In this document: in pieces, positions 8,968-18,053 of the stretch
Layout of the letters: every line of letters starts with the position of its first letter
How positions within the stretch are numbered: position 1 is the first letter of the stretch
NCBI RefSeq assembly: GCF_000165835.1
Contig: NC_014640.1
Span: 6,324,001 to 6,388,000 of the forward strand
DNA from: Achromobacter xylosoxidans A8
Lineage (GTDB): Bacteria; Pseudomonadota; Gammaproteobacteria; Burkholderiales; Burkholderiaceae_B
Length of the DNA stretch: 64,000 nt
Reading direction: 5' to 3'
Made by a program: the position numbers and the translations under genes
Notes under the pieces: generated by a model
What the model saw: the letters and a program-made list of their open reading frames with translations, nothing else
Told to the model about the DNA's origin: nothing
The model's database searches: none

Positions 8968-10068
8968 TCAGGTTGCAGGGGGTTGGGCGGGAGGATTGAT
9001 GCGGGCGGCATCGCGTTCCTGTACCTCATGGTGCACCCATTCGCGCCACACCGCCACCAGCAGGGCCATCAGCACGGGACCTACGAACAGCCCGACGATG
9101 CCCATGGTTTTCACGCCACCCACCAAGCCGAAGAAGGTCGGCAGGAAAGGCAGCTTGACCGGCCCGCCCACCAGCCGCGGGCGCAAGGTCTTGTCGACGA
9201 TGAAGAGTTCCACGCTGCCCCAGACCATCAGGGCGATGCCCGCCACCAAGTGGCCCGAGCCCACCAGATACAGCGACACCAAGGTGAACGACAGCGGCGC
9301 GCCGCCGGGTATCAGCGCCATGAAGCCCGTGACCACGCCCAGCAGCACCGGCGACGGCACGCCCGCCACCCAGTAGGCGATGCCCAGCACCAGGCCTTCG
9401 CCCAAGGCAATCAGGCCCATGCCGGTGACGGTGGAGTTGATGGTGGCCGGCACCACGCGCGAAAAACGCTGCCAGCGCGCAGGCAGGATACGTTCGCCCA
9501 GCACGTCCAGCTGGGCCACCATGCGGATGCCGTCCTTGTAGACGAAGAACAGCGTGATCAGCATGAACAGCACGGTCAGCAGCAGCTGGAACACATTGCC
9601 CGTGGCCGCCAGCACCATGCGGTAGATATTGCCCAGATGCTCGCCGCTGACGGCCTCGACCAGGGCGCCCAGCGCATGCGGCTGGCCGATGTAGGCTTCC
9701 CAGTACTGGCCCAGGCGCTCGCCCACTACCGGCATGGAGGTGATCCAGTTGGGCACGTCCACGCCATGACGGTTGGCCGCGATGGCCCAGGCGAAGAAGG
9801 TGCTGGCTTCCTTGATGGCGTAGGACAGCGCCAGCGACATCGGCACGATCAGCACCACGATCACCACCAGCAGCGCCAGCGAGGCGGCCAGCGCGGTGCG
9901 GCCGCCACAGCGGGCGACCAGGCGTTGATACAGGGGCCAGCTGGCCAGGCCGATGATGAGTGCGGCGAGCGCGGGGACCAGGAAACCGCTAAGGAAGTAC
10001 ACCCCCGCCAGCAGCACGAGCAACAAAAGCCAACGGGCGATCAGGTAAGCGGGTAGTACAGGCTGCAT
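8968..10068 (-). CDS. AI-2E transporter (PerM/UPF0118) family permease
   Basis: 366 residues with about seven to eight membrane helices and the characteristic large extracytoplasmic/cytoplasmic segment between helices 3 and 4. The GVPSPVLLGVVTGFMALIP stretch near residue 230 and the C-terminal GIVGLFVGPVLMALL helix are family hallmarks. Members are annotated as AI-2 exporters or Na+/H+ antiporters, and the true substrate is often unknown. The ATG at 10068 has only a weak ribosome site. It is the first gene of a likely two-gene unit with the PhyH oxygenase. Confidence 0.85.
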   Translation of the reverse strand: MQPVLPAYLIARWLLLLVLLAGVYFLSGFLVPALAALIIGLASWPLYQRLVARCGGRTALAASLALLVVIVVLIVPMSLALSYAIKEASTFFAWAIAANRHGVDVPNWITSMPVVGERLGQYWEAYIGQPHALGALVEAVSGEHLGNIYRMVLAATGNVFQLLLTVLFMLITLFFVYKDGIRMVAQLDVLGERILPARWQRFSRVVPATINSTVTGMGLIALGEGLVLGIAYWVAGVPSPVLLGVVTGFMALIPGGAPLSFTLVSLYLVGSGHLVAGIALMVWGSVELFIVDKTLRPRLVGGPVKLPFLPTFFGLVGGVKTMGIVGLFVGPVLMALLVAVWREWVHHEVQERDAARINPPAQPPAT

Positions 10069-10218
10069 GGAGCGGATCGACAGTAAGGGCGTTGTAGGCT
10101 TTGACTGTCGGACTATACAGACGTTTCATGCAAATCGAGGGACACAAGGCCTGTATTTACTACGGGGTTTCCCGTGTCGCCCTGGGCGGAGGGCGGATCC
10201 GCCCTCCGTGCCAGACGC

Positions 10219-11286
10219 TTACAGGGCGTATTCGGCAGCCTCTTCGCGCGCGCTGCGGCGGCGCGGCGGCAGGTATTCCTCCAGCGCCGGCCTGGGCGCG
10301 GTGGACGCCAGGGTGTTCGCCTGGCTGACCTGGCGCGCGTAGACGCCGCAGCTGGCGGCAGCCGGATCGGTCTCGTCGCGGCCGCTCAAGAGCGGGCAGC
10401 TGGCGAACAATTCGGCGGTCCAGTCGGCAAAGGCGCGCACCTTGGGCGACAACTGGCGGCTTTGCGGGTACAGCACCGAGATCGCCGTGGGGCTGGGCTT
10501 CCACTGCGGCAGCACTTCGATGAGCTCGCCCGTTTGCAGGTGCGGCAGGGCCATATAGCGGGCGGTCTGGATCAGGCCAAAGCCCTTCAGCCCGCAATCC
10601 AGGTAGGCGCCGGCCTCGTTCACCGACACCACGCCCTTCATTTCCACTTCCTGGTGCTTGCCGTCGACCCTGAAGTCCCAGGCGCAATTGCGGCCGGTAC
10701 GGCTGGAAAAATAGTGCACGGCGTGATGGTCGCGCAGCTCGTCGATGGTCTGCGGCAGGCCGTGGCGCGCCACATAGGTGGGGGATGCGCAGGTCACGGT
10801 CTGCAGCGTGCCGATACGGCGCGCGACCAGGCTGGAATCTTCCAGGTCGCCGGCGCGGATCACGCAATCCACGGCCTCCTGCACCATGTCGACCGGACGG
10901 TCGCCCAAGCCCAGCACCAGCTCCACGTCAGGGTATTTGTCGTGGAAATCACACAATGAGGGAATCAGGATCAGCCGTCCGATGCAGGTCGGCACGTCGA
11001 TGCGCAGCCTGCCCTTCAGACGCAGGGCCGCTTCCTGGAAGCAGGCCTCGGTTTCCTCGACGTCCGCCAGGATGCGCACGCAGTGCTGGTAATAGCCGGC
11101 GCCGTCGGGCGTCAGGCCGATACGGCGCGTGGTTCGGTTGAGCAGACGCACGCCCAAAAGGCGTTCGAGGTTCTGGATGATGGTGGTGACGGTGGTGCGC
11201 GGCAGCGAGAGGCTGTCGGCCGCCCGCGTGAAGCTGTTGGCGTCGACGACGCGCACAAACACCTGCATAGCCTGAAAACGGTCCAT
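10219..11286 (-). CDS. LysR-family regulator of the adjacent RND efflux operon
   Basis: 355 residues, about 50 longer than a standard LysR protein because of a C-terminal tail rich in charged residues. The N-terminal helix-turn-helix (FTRAADSLSLPRTTVTTII) and the RRIGLTPDGAGYY segment place it in the CrgA/DmlR-like branch. The start at 11286 has an AAGGA site. It is divergent from the mexEF-oprN-type operon with 381 bp between the starts, an arrangement like MexT and mexEF-oprN, so local control of the pump is the natural inference. The spacer holds a 47-bp nested dyad. Confidence 0.87.
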   Translation of the reverse strand: MDRFQAMQVFVRVVDANSFTRAADSLSLPRTTVTTIIQNLERLLGVRLLNRTTRRIGLTPDGAGYYQHCVRILADVEETEACFQEAALRLKGRLRIDVPTCIGRLILIPSLCDFHDKYPDVELVLGLGDRPVDMVQEAVDCVIRAGDLEDSSLVARRIGTLQTVTCASPTYVARHGLPQTIDELRDHHAVHYFSSRTGRNCAWDFRVDGKHQEVEMKGVVSVNEAGAYLDCGLKGFGLIQTARYMALPHLQTGELIEVLPQWKPSPTAISVLYPQSRQLSPKVRAFADWTAELFASCPLLSGRDETDPAAASCGVYARQVSQANTLASTAPRPALEEYLPPRRRSAREEAAEYAL

Positions 11287-11335
11287 GGCGACGGTGTCCT
11301 TTTGGGAAATAGTCGGTGTGGACGGAGCATAACCC

Positions 11336-11382
11336 GTTTTCGGCGTTGATTAGTCGACCTTGACGACTAGTGTTGCCGAAAC
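11336..11382. promoter_or_regulatory. 47-bp nested dyad between LysR gene and efflux operon
   Basis: The outer arms are GTTTTCGGC (11336-11344) and GCCGAAAC (11375-11382), matching apart from one extra T. The inner arms TAGTCG (11351-11356) and CGACTA (11364-11369) are separated by 7 nt. The double symmetry and the central location in the divergent spacer suit a LysR tetramer site. The remainder of the 11287-11667 gap holds no further gene that I can support; the pump gene frame is open upstream of its ATG but without a ribosome site. Confidence 0.5.
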
Positions 11383-11667
11383 ATACGGGTTTATCCGCCC
11401 CCCTAAACCGCTCAGAATGCAAACCATCTTGAAGTGCCCTTGCCGCCAGGCGCCGTCAAAGGGCATGCCTACCCTCAGATTCCGGTAACCGCAAAGACCC
11501 GCCCAACCAGGCGCCTTTGCCTGAAATGCGCAGCCGCATTACATGTTGCATCGCAGCATTTTCACCGGATCCTGAGGACAGGCCTGTCCAGACCGCCACA
11601 GCCGCCCCCCGCCCCAGGCTCACCCAGGCAAGCGCGCTTTCGCCCCATCATCTCTCAAGGAAACACC

Positions 11668-12864
11668 ATGGTTTCGCGCAATCGTATTGCTGTGCTCGCC
11701 GTCTTTGCAGCCGTCATCGCCGCCGGCGGCGGTTACGCCCTGTTCCGTGCTCCCGCCGGCGCCAACGCCGCCCAGGCGCAGACCGCCCCCGCCGCGCCCC
11801 CGGTCGAGGTAGCCGAGGTGCTGAACAAGACCATCGTGGATTGGCAGCGCTACTCCGGCCGCCTGGAAGCCATCGACCGCGTCGACATCCGTCCCCTGGT
11901 GTCGGGCACCCTCACCGCCGTGCATTTCCAGGACGGCAGCATCGTCAAGAAGGGCGACGTACTCTTCACCATCGATCCGCGCCCCTATGCCGCCGAAGTG
12001 GACCGCGCCGCCGCCGCGCTGACCGCCGCGAAGGCCCGCGCCTCGTACACCGCCACCGAACTGGCCCGCGGCCAGCGCCTGCTGACCGATAACGCCATCG
12101 CCCGCCGCGATTTCGAGGAAAAGCAGAACGCCGCGCGCGAAGCCGCCGCCAATCTCCAGGGCGCGCAAGCCGCGCTGGACTATGCCAAGCTGAACCTCGG
12201 CTACACCCGCATCGAAGCCCCCGTGGCCGGCCGCGTGTCGCGCGCCGAGGTCACCGTGGGCAACGTGGTGGCAGCCGGCGCCGCGTCGGTGCCGCTGACC
12301 CGGCTGGTGTCGGTCTCCAAGATGTACGCCTCGTTCGACGTGGACGAGCAGACCTTCCTGCGCTACGTGAACCCCGCGCGCGGCGGCCGCAGCGGCGCCG
12401 TGCCGGTGGAACTCGGCCTGGCCAACGAGGAAGGCTATTCGCGCACCGGCGTCGTGCAGTCCGTGGACAACCGCCTGGACACCACCTCCGGCACGATCCG
12501 CGTACGGGCCGAATTCGACAACGCCGACGGCATGCTGCTGCCCGGCCTGTATGCCCGCGTCCGCCTGGGCGGCAGCGACCCGCGCCAGGCCGTGCTGATC
12601 GACGAAAAAGCCATCGGCACCGACCAGGACAAGCGCTACGTGCTGGTGCTGGACGACAAGAACCACGCCGTCTACCGCCAGATCAAGCTGGGCGCCAACC
12701 AGGAAGGCCTGCGCGTGGTCGATTCGGGCCTTGCCGCCGGCGAACGCATCGTCGTCAACGGTCTGCAGCGCATCCGTCCCGGCGATGCCGTGACCCCCAC
12801 CGTCGTCCCCATGGTTGCGGCCCAACGCAACCCGGTCAAGACCGCCTCGGCCACGCTGAACTGA
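11668..12864 (+). CDS. mexE: RND efflux periplasmic adaptor (membrane fusion protein, MexE-like)
   Basis: 398 residues. An N-terminal hydrophobic segment (about 5-25) anchors or exports the protein. Then come the split lipoyl/barrel-sandwich hybrid (EAIDRVDIRPLVSGTL near 65, and GYTRIEAPVAGRVSRAEV near 175), an alpha-helical coiled-coil hairpin at about 105-165, and beta-barrel and membrane-proximal domains. It links the inner-membrane pump to the outer-membrane channel. The ATG at 11668 has AAGGA upstream; the frame continues 78 codons further without one. First gene of the pump operon, 25 bp before mexF. Confidence 0.9.
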   Translation: MVSRNRIAVLAVFAAVIAAGGGYALFRAPAGANAAQAQTAPAAPPVEVAEVLNKTIVDWQRYSGRLEAIDRVDIRPLVSGTLTAVHFQDGSIVKKGDVLFTIDPRPYAAEVDRAAAALTAAKARASYTATELARGQRLLTDNAIARRDFEEKQNAAREAAANLQGAQAALDYAKLNLGYTRIEAPVAGRVSRAEVTVGNVVAAGAASVPLTRLVSVSKMYASFDVDEQTFLRYVNPARGGRSGAVPVELGLANEEGYSRTGVVQSVDNRLDTTSGTIRVRAEFDNADGMLLPGLYARVRLGGSDPRQAVLIDEKAIGTDQDKRYVLVLDDKNHAVYRQIKLGANQEGLRVVDSGLAAGERIVVNGLQRIRPGDAVTPTVVPMVAAQRNPVKTASATLN

Positions 12865-12889
12865 GCCGGCGCGTCTAACGAGAACGTTC

Positions 12890-15800
12890 ATGAATATCTC
12901 GAAATTCTTCATCGACCGGCCGATCTTCGCCGGCGTGCTGTCGGTCCTGGTGCTGCTGGCAGGCCTTCTGGCCATGTTCCAGCTGCCCATCTCCGAATAC
13001 CCGGAAGTGGTGCCGCCGTCCGTGGTCGTGCGCGCGCAGTACCCGGGCGCCAACCCCAAGGTCATCGCCGAAACCGTGGCCTCGCCGCTGGAGGAATCCA
13101 TCAACGGCGTCGAGGACATGCTGTACATGCAGTCGCAAGCCAATAGCGACGGCAACCTGACGCTGACGGTGAACTTCAAGCTGGGCGTGGATCCGGACAA
13201 GGCCCAGCAGCTGGTGCAGAACCGCGTGTCGCAGGCGCTGCCGCGCCTGCCGCCGGACGTGCAGCGCCTGGGCGTGACCACGGCCAAGAGCTCGCCCACG
13301 CTGACGCTGGTGGTGCACCTGATCTCGCCCAATGACCGCTACGACATCACCTATCTGCGCAACTACGCCATCCTGAACGTCAAGGACCGGCTGGCCCGCA
13401 TCACGGGCGTGGGCGAAGTGACGGTGTGGGGCTCGGGCAACTATTCCATGCGCGTCTGGCTGGACCCGCAAAAGGTCGCCCAGCGCGGCCTGACCGCCAC
13501 CGAGGTCGTCAACGCCATCCGCGAGCAGAACGTGCAGGTCGCCGCCGGCGTCATCGGCGCGTCCCCGACGCTGGGCGACGTGCCGCTGCAGCTGAACGTC
13601 AATGCGCGCGGCCGCCTGCAAAGCGAAGAGGAATTCCGCGACATCATCCTGAAGACCTCGCCCGACGGCGCCGTGACCTATCTGTCGGACGTGGCCCGCG
13701 TGGAACTGGACGCGCAGGAATACGGCTTGCGCTCGCTGCTGGACAACAAGCAGGCCGTCGGCATGGGCATCATGCAGTCGCCCGGCGCCAACGCGCTGGA
13801 CGTGTCCAGCCAGGTGCGCGCCGCCATGGCCGAACTGGAGCAGGACTTCCCGCCCGGCGTGGAATACCGCATCGAATACGACCCCACGCAATTCGTGCGC
13901 GCCAGCATCGAAGCCGTGGTGACCACGCTGCTGGAAGCAATCGCTCTGGTGGTGTTGGTGGTGATCCTGTTCCTGCAGACCTGGCGCGCGTCGATCATCC
14001 CGCTGCTGGCGGTGCCGGTGTCCATCGTGGGTACCTTCGCGCTGCTGCTGATGTTCGGCTATTCCATCAACGCGCTCTCGCTGTTCGGCATGGTGCTGGC
14101 CATCGGCATCGTGGTGGACGACGCCATCGTGGTGGTGGAAAACGTGGAGCGCAACATCGCGGCGGGCTTGAGTCCGCGCGACGCGACCTACCGCGCCATG
14201 CGCGAAGTCAGCGGCCCCATCATCGCCATCGCGCTGACCCTGTGCGCGGTGTTCGTGCCGCTGGCCTTCATGACGGGCCTGACCGGCCAGTTCTACAAGC
14301 AGTTCGCCATGACCATCGCCATCTCGACGGTGATCTCGGCCTTCAACTCGCTGACCCTGTCGCCCGCGCTGTCGGCCATCCTGCTCAAGAGCCATCACGA
14401 CAAGCCTGACTGGCTGACCCGTGGCATGAACCGCGTCTTCGGCCGCTTCTTCAACTGGTTCAACAATATGTTCGGCCGCGCGTCCGAGTCCTACGGCACG
14501 GGCGTGGCCAGCGTGATCCGCCGCAAGGCCGGCGCCATGGGCGTGTACGCCGTGCTGGTGGCCGCCACCATCGGCGTCTCCTACCTGGTGCCTGGCGGCT
14601 TCGTGCCCGCGCAGGACAAGCAGTACCTGATCGCCTTCACGCAGCTGCCCAACGGCGCCTCGCTGGACCGCACCGAAGCGGTGATCCGCCGCATGAGCGA
14701 CATCGCCCTGAAGGAACCCGGCGTGCAGAGCACCATCGCCTTCCCCGGCCTGTCGATCAACGGCTTCACCAACAGCTCCAGCGCCGGCATCGTGTTCGTC
14801 ACGCTCAAGCCTTTCAAGGAACGCAAAGGCGCGGCGCTGTCGGGCGACGCCATCGCGGGCTCGCTCAACCAGAAGTTCGCGGCCATCCAGGACTCGTTCA
14901 TCGCCGTGTTCCCGCCCCCGCCCGTGATGGGCCTGGGCACGCTGGGCGGTTTCAAGTTCCAGATCGAGGACCGTGGCGCCGCCGGCTACGCCGAACTGGA
15001 CAAGGCCAAGCAAGCCTTCCTGGAAAAGGCGCGCCAGACGCCGGAGCTGGGCCCCGCCTTCTCCAGCTACGAGATCAACGTGCCGCAGCTGGACGTGGAC
15101 CTGGACCGCGTCAAGGCCAAGCAGCTGGGCGTGCCGGTGACGGAAGTGTTCGACACCATGCAGATCTACCTGGGCTCGATGTACGTCAACGACTTCAACC
15201 GTTTCGGCCGCGTCTTCCAGGTGCGGGCGCAAGCCGACGCGCAATTCCGCGCGCACGCCGACGACATCCTGCAACTGAAAACCCGCAACGCCGCCGGCGA
15301 AATGGTGCCGCTGTCCTCGCTGGTCACGGTCAACCAGACCTTCGGTCCGGAAATGGTGGTGCGCTACAACGGCTACACCGCCGCCGACATCAACGGCGGT
15401 CCGGCGCCCGGCTATTCGTCCGACCAGGCCCAGGCCGCGGCCGAGCGCGTGGCCGCCGAGACCCTGCCGCGCGGCATGAAGATGGAATGGACCGACCTGA
15501 CCTACCAGCAGATCCTGGCGGGCAACGCCGGCCTGTGGGTGTTCCCGATCAGCGTGCTGCTGGTGTTCCTGGTGCTGGCCGCCCTGTACGAAAGCCTGAC
15601 CCTGCCGCTGGCCGTGATCCTGATCGTGCCGATGAGCATCCTGGCCGCGTTGACGGGCGTCTACCTGACCGGCAACGACAACAACATCTTCACGCAGATC
15701 GGCTTGATGGTGCTGGTGGGGCTGTCGGCGAAGAACGCGATCCTGATCGTGGAATTCGCCCGCGAACTGGAAATGAACGGCCGCAGCCCGCTGGAAGCCG

Positions 15801-16105
15801 CCATCGAGGCCAGCCGCCTGCGCCTGCGCCCCATCCTGATGACGTCCATCGCGTTCATCATGGGCGTGGTACCGCTGGTGCTGTCCTCGGGCGCAGGCTC
15901 TGAAATGCGCCAGGCCATGGGTATCGCCGTGTTCTTCGGCATGCTGGGCGTGACCCTGTTCGGCCTGTTCCTGACCCCGGTGTTCTACGTGCTGCTGCGC
16001 ACGCTGGGCGGCAAGAAGCTGCACTCCGCCGCGCAGCACGAAGCCCCGGTCTGCGTGCCGCACCTGGACCCGAACGCACCGCCCTCCACGCAGCACCAGA
16101 CCTGA
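12890..16105 (+). CDS. mexF: RND multidrug efflux transporter (MexF/OqxB-like)
   Basis: 1071 residues, the usual length of the hydrophobe/amphiphile efflux RND family. Twelve membrane helices and two large periplasmic loops are recognisable. The proton-relay pair in helix 4 is D410-D411 (GIVVDDAIVVVENVER). Long stretches such as FIDRPIFAGVLSV at the start, FVPAQDKQYL near 575 and FPPPPVMGLGTLGGF near 680 are closest to MexF. MexF-type pumps export chloramphenicol, fluoroquinolones and trimethoprim; the substrates of this one are inferred. In Achromobacter the equivalent pump is called AxyEF-OprN. Confidence 0.92.
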   Translation: MNISKFFIDRPIFAGVLSVLVLLAGLLAMFQLPISEYPEVVPPSVVVRAQYPGANPKVIAETVASPLEESINGVEDMLYMQSQANSDGNLTLTVNFKLGVDPDKAQQLVQNRVSQALPRLPPDVQRLGVTTAKSSPTLTLVVHLISPNDRYDITYLRNYAILNVKDRLARITGVGEVTVWGSGNYSMRVWLDPQKVAQRGLTATEVVNAIREQNVQVAAGVIGASPTLGDVPLQLNVNARGRLQSEEEFRDIILKTSPDGAVTYLSDVARVELDAQEYGLRSLLDNKQAVGMGIMQSPGANALDVSSQVRAAMAELEQDFPPGVEYRIEYDPTQFVRASIEAVVTTLLEAIALVVLVVILFLQTWRASIIPLLAVPVSIVGTFALLLMFGYSINALSLFGMVLAIGIVVDDAIVVVENVERNIAAGLSPRDATYRAMREVSGPIIAIALTLCAVFVPLAFMTGLTGQFYKQFAMTIAISTVISAFNSLTLSPALSAILLKSHHDKPDWLTRGMNRVFGRFFNWFNNMFGRASESYGTGVASVIRRKAGAMGVYAVLVAATIGVSYLVPGGFVPAQDKQYLIAFTQLPNGASLDRTEAVIRRMSDIALKEPGVQSTIAFPGLSINGFTNSSSAGIVFVTLKPFKERKGAALSGDAIAGSLNQKFAAIQDSFIAVFPPPPVMGLGTLGGFKFQIEDRGAAGYAELDKAKQAFLEKARQTPELGPAFSSYEINVPQLDVDLDRVKAKQLGVPVTEVFDTMQIYLGSMYVNDFNRFGRVFQVRAQADAQFRAHADDILQLKTRNAAGEMVPLSSLVTVNQTFGPEMVVRYNGYTAADINGGPAPGYSSDQAQAAAERVAAETLPRGMKMEWTDLTYQQILAGNAGLWVFPISVLLVFLVLAALYESLTLPLAVILIVPMSILAALTGVYLTGNDNNIFTQIGLMVLVGLSAKNAILIVEFARELEMNGRSPLEAAIEASRLRLRPILMTSIAFIMGVVPLVLSSGAGSEMRQAMGIAVFFGMLGVTLFGLFLTPVFYVLLRTLGGKKLHSAAQHEAPVCVPHLDPNAPPSTQHQT

Positions 16106-16132
16106 GCCGGCAGACCAGAAGAAGCATAGTCA

Positions 16133-16161
16133 GCGCCTCCCGCCCCCGCGGCGGGAGGCGC
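16133..16161 (+). other. intercistronic hairpin between mexF and outer-membrane channel gene
   Basis: A perfect 12-bp stem, GCGCCTCCCGCC (16133-16144) with GGCGGGAGGCGC (16150-16161), and a 5-nt loop. No T-run follows, and the next gene starts 20 nt later, so it is more likely an mRNA-stability or translation-tuning element than a terminator. Confidence 0.6.
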
Positions 16162-16180
16162 CCACAAGAGAATAGTCATC

Positions 16181-17659
16181 ATGATCAAAAGACTGACCCG
16201 CGGTTCCGCCCTGCTTGCCGTCCTGCTCGTGCTAGCCGGCTGCGCGGTGGGCCCGACCTACGAACGGCCCTCGGCCGCGGTGCCCGCGGCCTTCAAGGAA
16301 GCCGCCCTGCCCGCCTCCGAAGCCGGCACCTGGAAGACCGCCGAGCCGTCGGAAGACGCGCTGCGCGGCGCCTGGTGGAAGGTATTCGGCGACGAAGGCC
16401 TGAACCAGTTGCAGGAAGAAGCCCAGCAGGCCAACCAGAACCTGCAGGCCGCCGCCGCCCGCCTGACCCAGTCGCGCGCGCTGCAACGCGAAGCCCGCGC
16501 CGGCTTCTTCCCCAACCTGGACGCCGCCTTCGGCCCCAACCGCCAGCGCCCCTCGGCCGTGTCGCAAGGCTTGCCGGACGGCACCTCGACCAGCCCGGTC
16601 ACCACCTGGCGGGCACAAGGCGCCGTGTCCTACGAAGCCGACCTGTTCGGCCGCGTCGCCTCCACCTACGACGCCGCCAGCGCCGACGCCCAGCAAAGCG
16701 AAGCGCTCTACCGCTCCGTGCTGCTGGCCCTGCAGGCCGACGTCGCCACCACCTACTTCCTGGTGCGCGAACAGGACGCCGAATCGCAGCTCTACCGCCA
16801 GACGGTCAAGCTGCGCACCGACACCCTGCAACTGATCCAGCGCCGCTACGACGCCGGCGACATCAGCGAACTCGACCTGGCCCGCGCCAAGGCCGAACTC
16901 GCCAGCGCACAATCTGAAGCCCTGGGCATCGACCGCCGCCGCGCCGCCTCCGAACACGCCCTGGCCGTGCTGCTGGGCCGCGCCCCCGCGGACTTCGCCA
17001 TGCCCCCGCAGCCGATCCAGAAGGTCGCGCTATCGATCCCGGCCGGCCTGCCGTCCACCCTGCTGGAACGCCGCCCCGACATCGCCGCCGCCGAACGCGC
17101 CATGGCCGCCGCCAACGCCCGCGTGGGCGCGGCCAAGTCCGCCTTCTTCCCGCGCCTGGACATCACCGGCGCCTTCGGCTACGAGTCCTCGGACCTGGGC
17201 AACCTGTTCCAGTGGTCCAGCCGCACCTTCCTGCTAGGCCCGCTGGTCGGCGCCGCGCTCTCCATGCCCATCTTCGACGGCGGCCGCCGCCAGGCCGGCC
17301 TGGACCGCGCCCGCGCCGTCTACGAAGAGGACGTCGCCGTCTACCGCCAGACCGTGCTGAACGCGTTCCGCGAAGTGGAAGACAACCTGGCCAACCTGCG
17401 CATCCTGGCCGACCAGACCAAAGCGCAAGACGCCGCCGTCGACGCCGCCGCCCGCGCCGCAAAACTCTCGCACACGCAATACCGCGAAGGCTCCATCAGC
17501 TTCCTCGACGTGATCGAAGCCGACCGCAGCGTGCTGCTGCAACAGCGCGTCTCGGTACAACTGAACGGCGAGCAAGCCCGCTCCGCCGTAGGCCTGATCC
17601 GCGCCATCGGCGGCGGCTGGGAGAACCCGGTGCCGCCGGAGACGGTGGCGGCCAAGTAA
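16181..17659 (+). CDS. oprN: RND efflux outer-membrane channel lipoprotein (OprN/NodT family)
   Basis: 492 residues. A lipoprotein signal ends in the lipobox LAGC at about residue 23, so the mature protein should be lipid-anchored. Two tandem OEP repeats follow, each supplying periplasmic helical hairpins and two beta strands of the TolC-like trimeric barrel; FMPPQPIQKVALSIPAGLPS-type linkers and LLERRPDIAAAERAM near 285 are typical of the NodT/OprM group. It is the last gene of the pump operon. Symbol by context, since OprM and OprN are hard to separate by sequence alone. Confidence 0.88.
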   Translation: MIKRLTRGSALLAVLLVLAGCAVGPTYERPSAAVPAAFKEAALPASEAGTWKTAEPSEDALRGAWWKVFGDEGLNQLQEEAQQANQNLQAAAARLTQSRALQREARAGFFPNLDAAFGPNRQRPSAVSQGLPDGTSTSPVTTWRAQGAVSYEADLFGRVASTYDAASADAQQSEALYRSVLLALQADVATTYFLVREQDAESQLYRQTVKLRTDTLQLIQRRYDAGDISELDLARAKAELASAQSEALGIDRRRAASEHALAVLLGRAPADFAMPPQPIQKVALSIPAGLPSTLLERRPDIAAAERAMAAANARVGAAKSAFFPRLDITGAFGYESSDLGNLFQWSSRTFLLGPLVGAALSMPIFDGGRRQAGLDRARAVYEEDVAVYRQTVLNAFREVEDNLANLRILADQTKAQDAAVDAAARAAKLSHTQYREGSISFLDVIEADRSVLLQQRVSVQLNGEQARSAVGLIRAIGGGWENPVPPETVAAK

Positions 17660-17750
17660 AGAGCAAGGCCCGCAAGGGCAAGGGCAAAACAAAAGCGACG
17701 GCAACGGCAACCGCAGACAACCACAACCGCGAAAGCAAGCCAAAGCGTAT

Positions 17751-17784
17751 GCCCCAAAAGGCCGCCCGCGCGGCCTTTTGGGGC
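17751..17784. terminator. bidirectional hairpin terminator candidate
   Basis: A perfect 15-bp stem (17751-17765 with 17770-17784) and a CCGC loop. The core GGCCGC/GCGGCC is flanked by AAAA on the left and TTTT on the right, so it could terminate both the pump operon from the left and the minus-strand transcript from the right. The T-run is short and itself pairs within the stem. Nothing recognisable lies in 17660-17750. Confidence 0.55.
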
Positions 17785-18053
17785 GGGCCCCGCAAGACAC
17801 GCCAACACCCACTATCCTTGGCCAGAACGCCAAGCACACTGACCGGCCCAGCACCCGTGAAGATTCAACCAGCAGAGCCTGTCGCGTCGGTGGCCTGCGG
17901 GGCGCGGGGCGTCGATAAGCCCAACGGAATCCGAAGGAGCCGCCGCAGGCGGTGACGAGGATGAGGCAGGGGCAGTCCGGAGCGAACGCTCCGGACCGCA
18001 ATCGTTGCCCCGCGCCCCGCAGGCCGCCGACGCGACAGGCGTCATAAGAACTC
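17751..18053. repeat. structured intergenic repeat, copy A
   Basis: A colinear element shared with 31334-31637. From the left: the hairpin at 17751-17784; 92 nt of weaker similarity; a 34-nt arm (17877-17910); a 96-nt loop; the matching arm (18007-18040); and a 20-nt tail. The arms pair at all 34 positions if one G-T is read as a wobble. Inside the loop are CCGCC-GCA-GGCGG (17940-17952) and a 9-bp hairpin GTCCGGAGC-GAAC-GCTCCGGAC (17975-17996). The loop is about 90% identical to copy B with no indels. Its role is unknown: structured RNA or palindromic repeat DNA. Confidence 0.75.

Noticed and set aside
11620..13332. 570-codon antisense open frame over mexE and the start of mexF
   Set aside because: Composition is typical of a shadow frame; the plus strand encodes a recognisable adaptor protein.
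12875..16096. 1073-codon open frame antisense to the RND pump gene
   Set aside because: It is the reverse-strand shadow of mexF: rich in His, Gly, Arg and Gln with no domains, as expected opposite a high-GC gene. The plus-strand product is a clear RND transporter.
17751..17784. Insertion-sequence terminal repeat at the hairpin
   Set aside because: No transposase gene or target-site duplication is present at either copy, and the two copies share internal sequence only in the structured element.
17812..18045. Small open frame on the minus strand of repeat copy A, with a similar peptide in copy B (31414-31599)
   Set aside because: The shared peptide (PERSLRT, then a Ser/Pro-rich run and GLIDAP) is tempting because the loops align without indels, but there is no ribosome site, and the arm changes are explained by paired substitutions rather than codon constraint. 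Base pairing is the better explanation.
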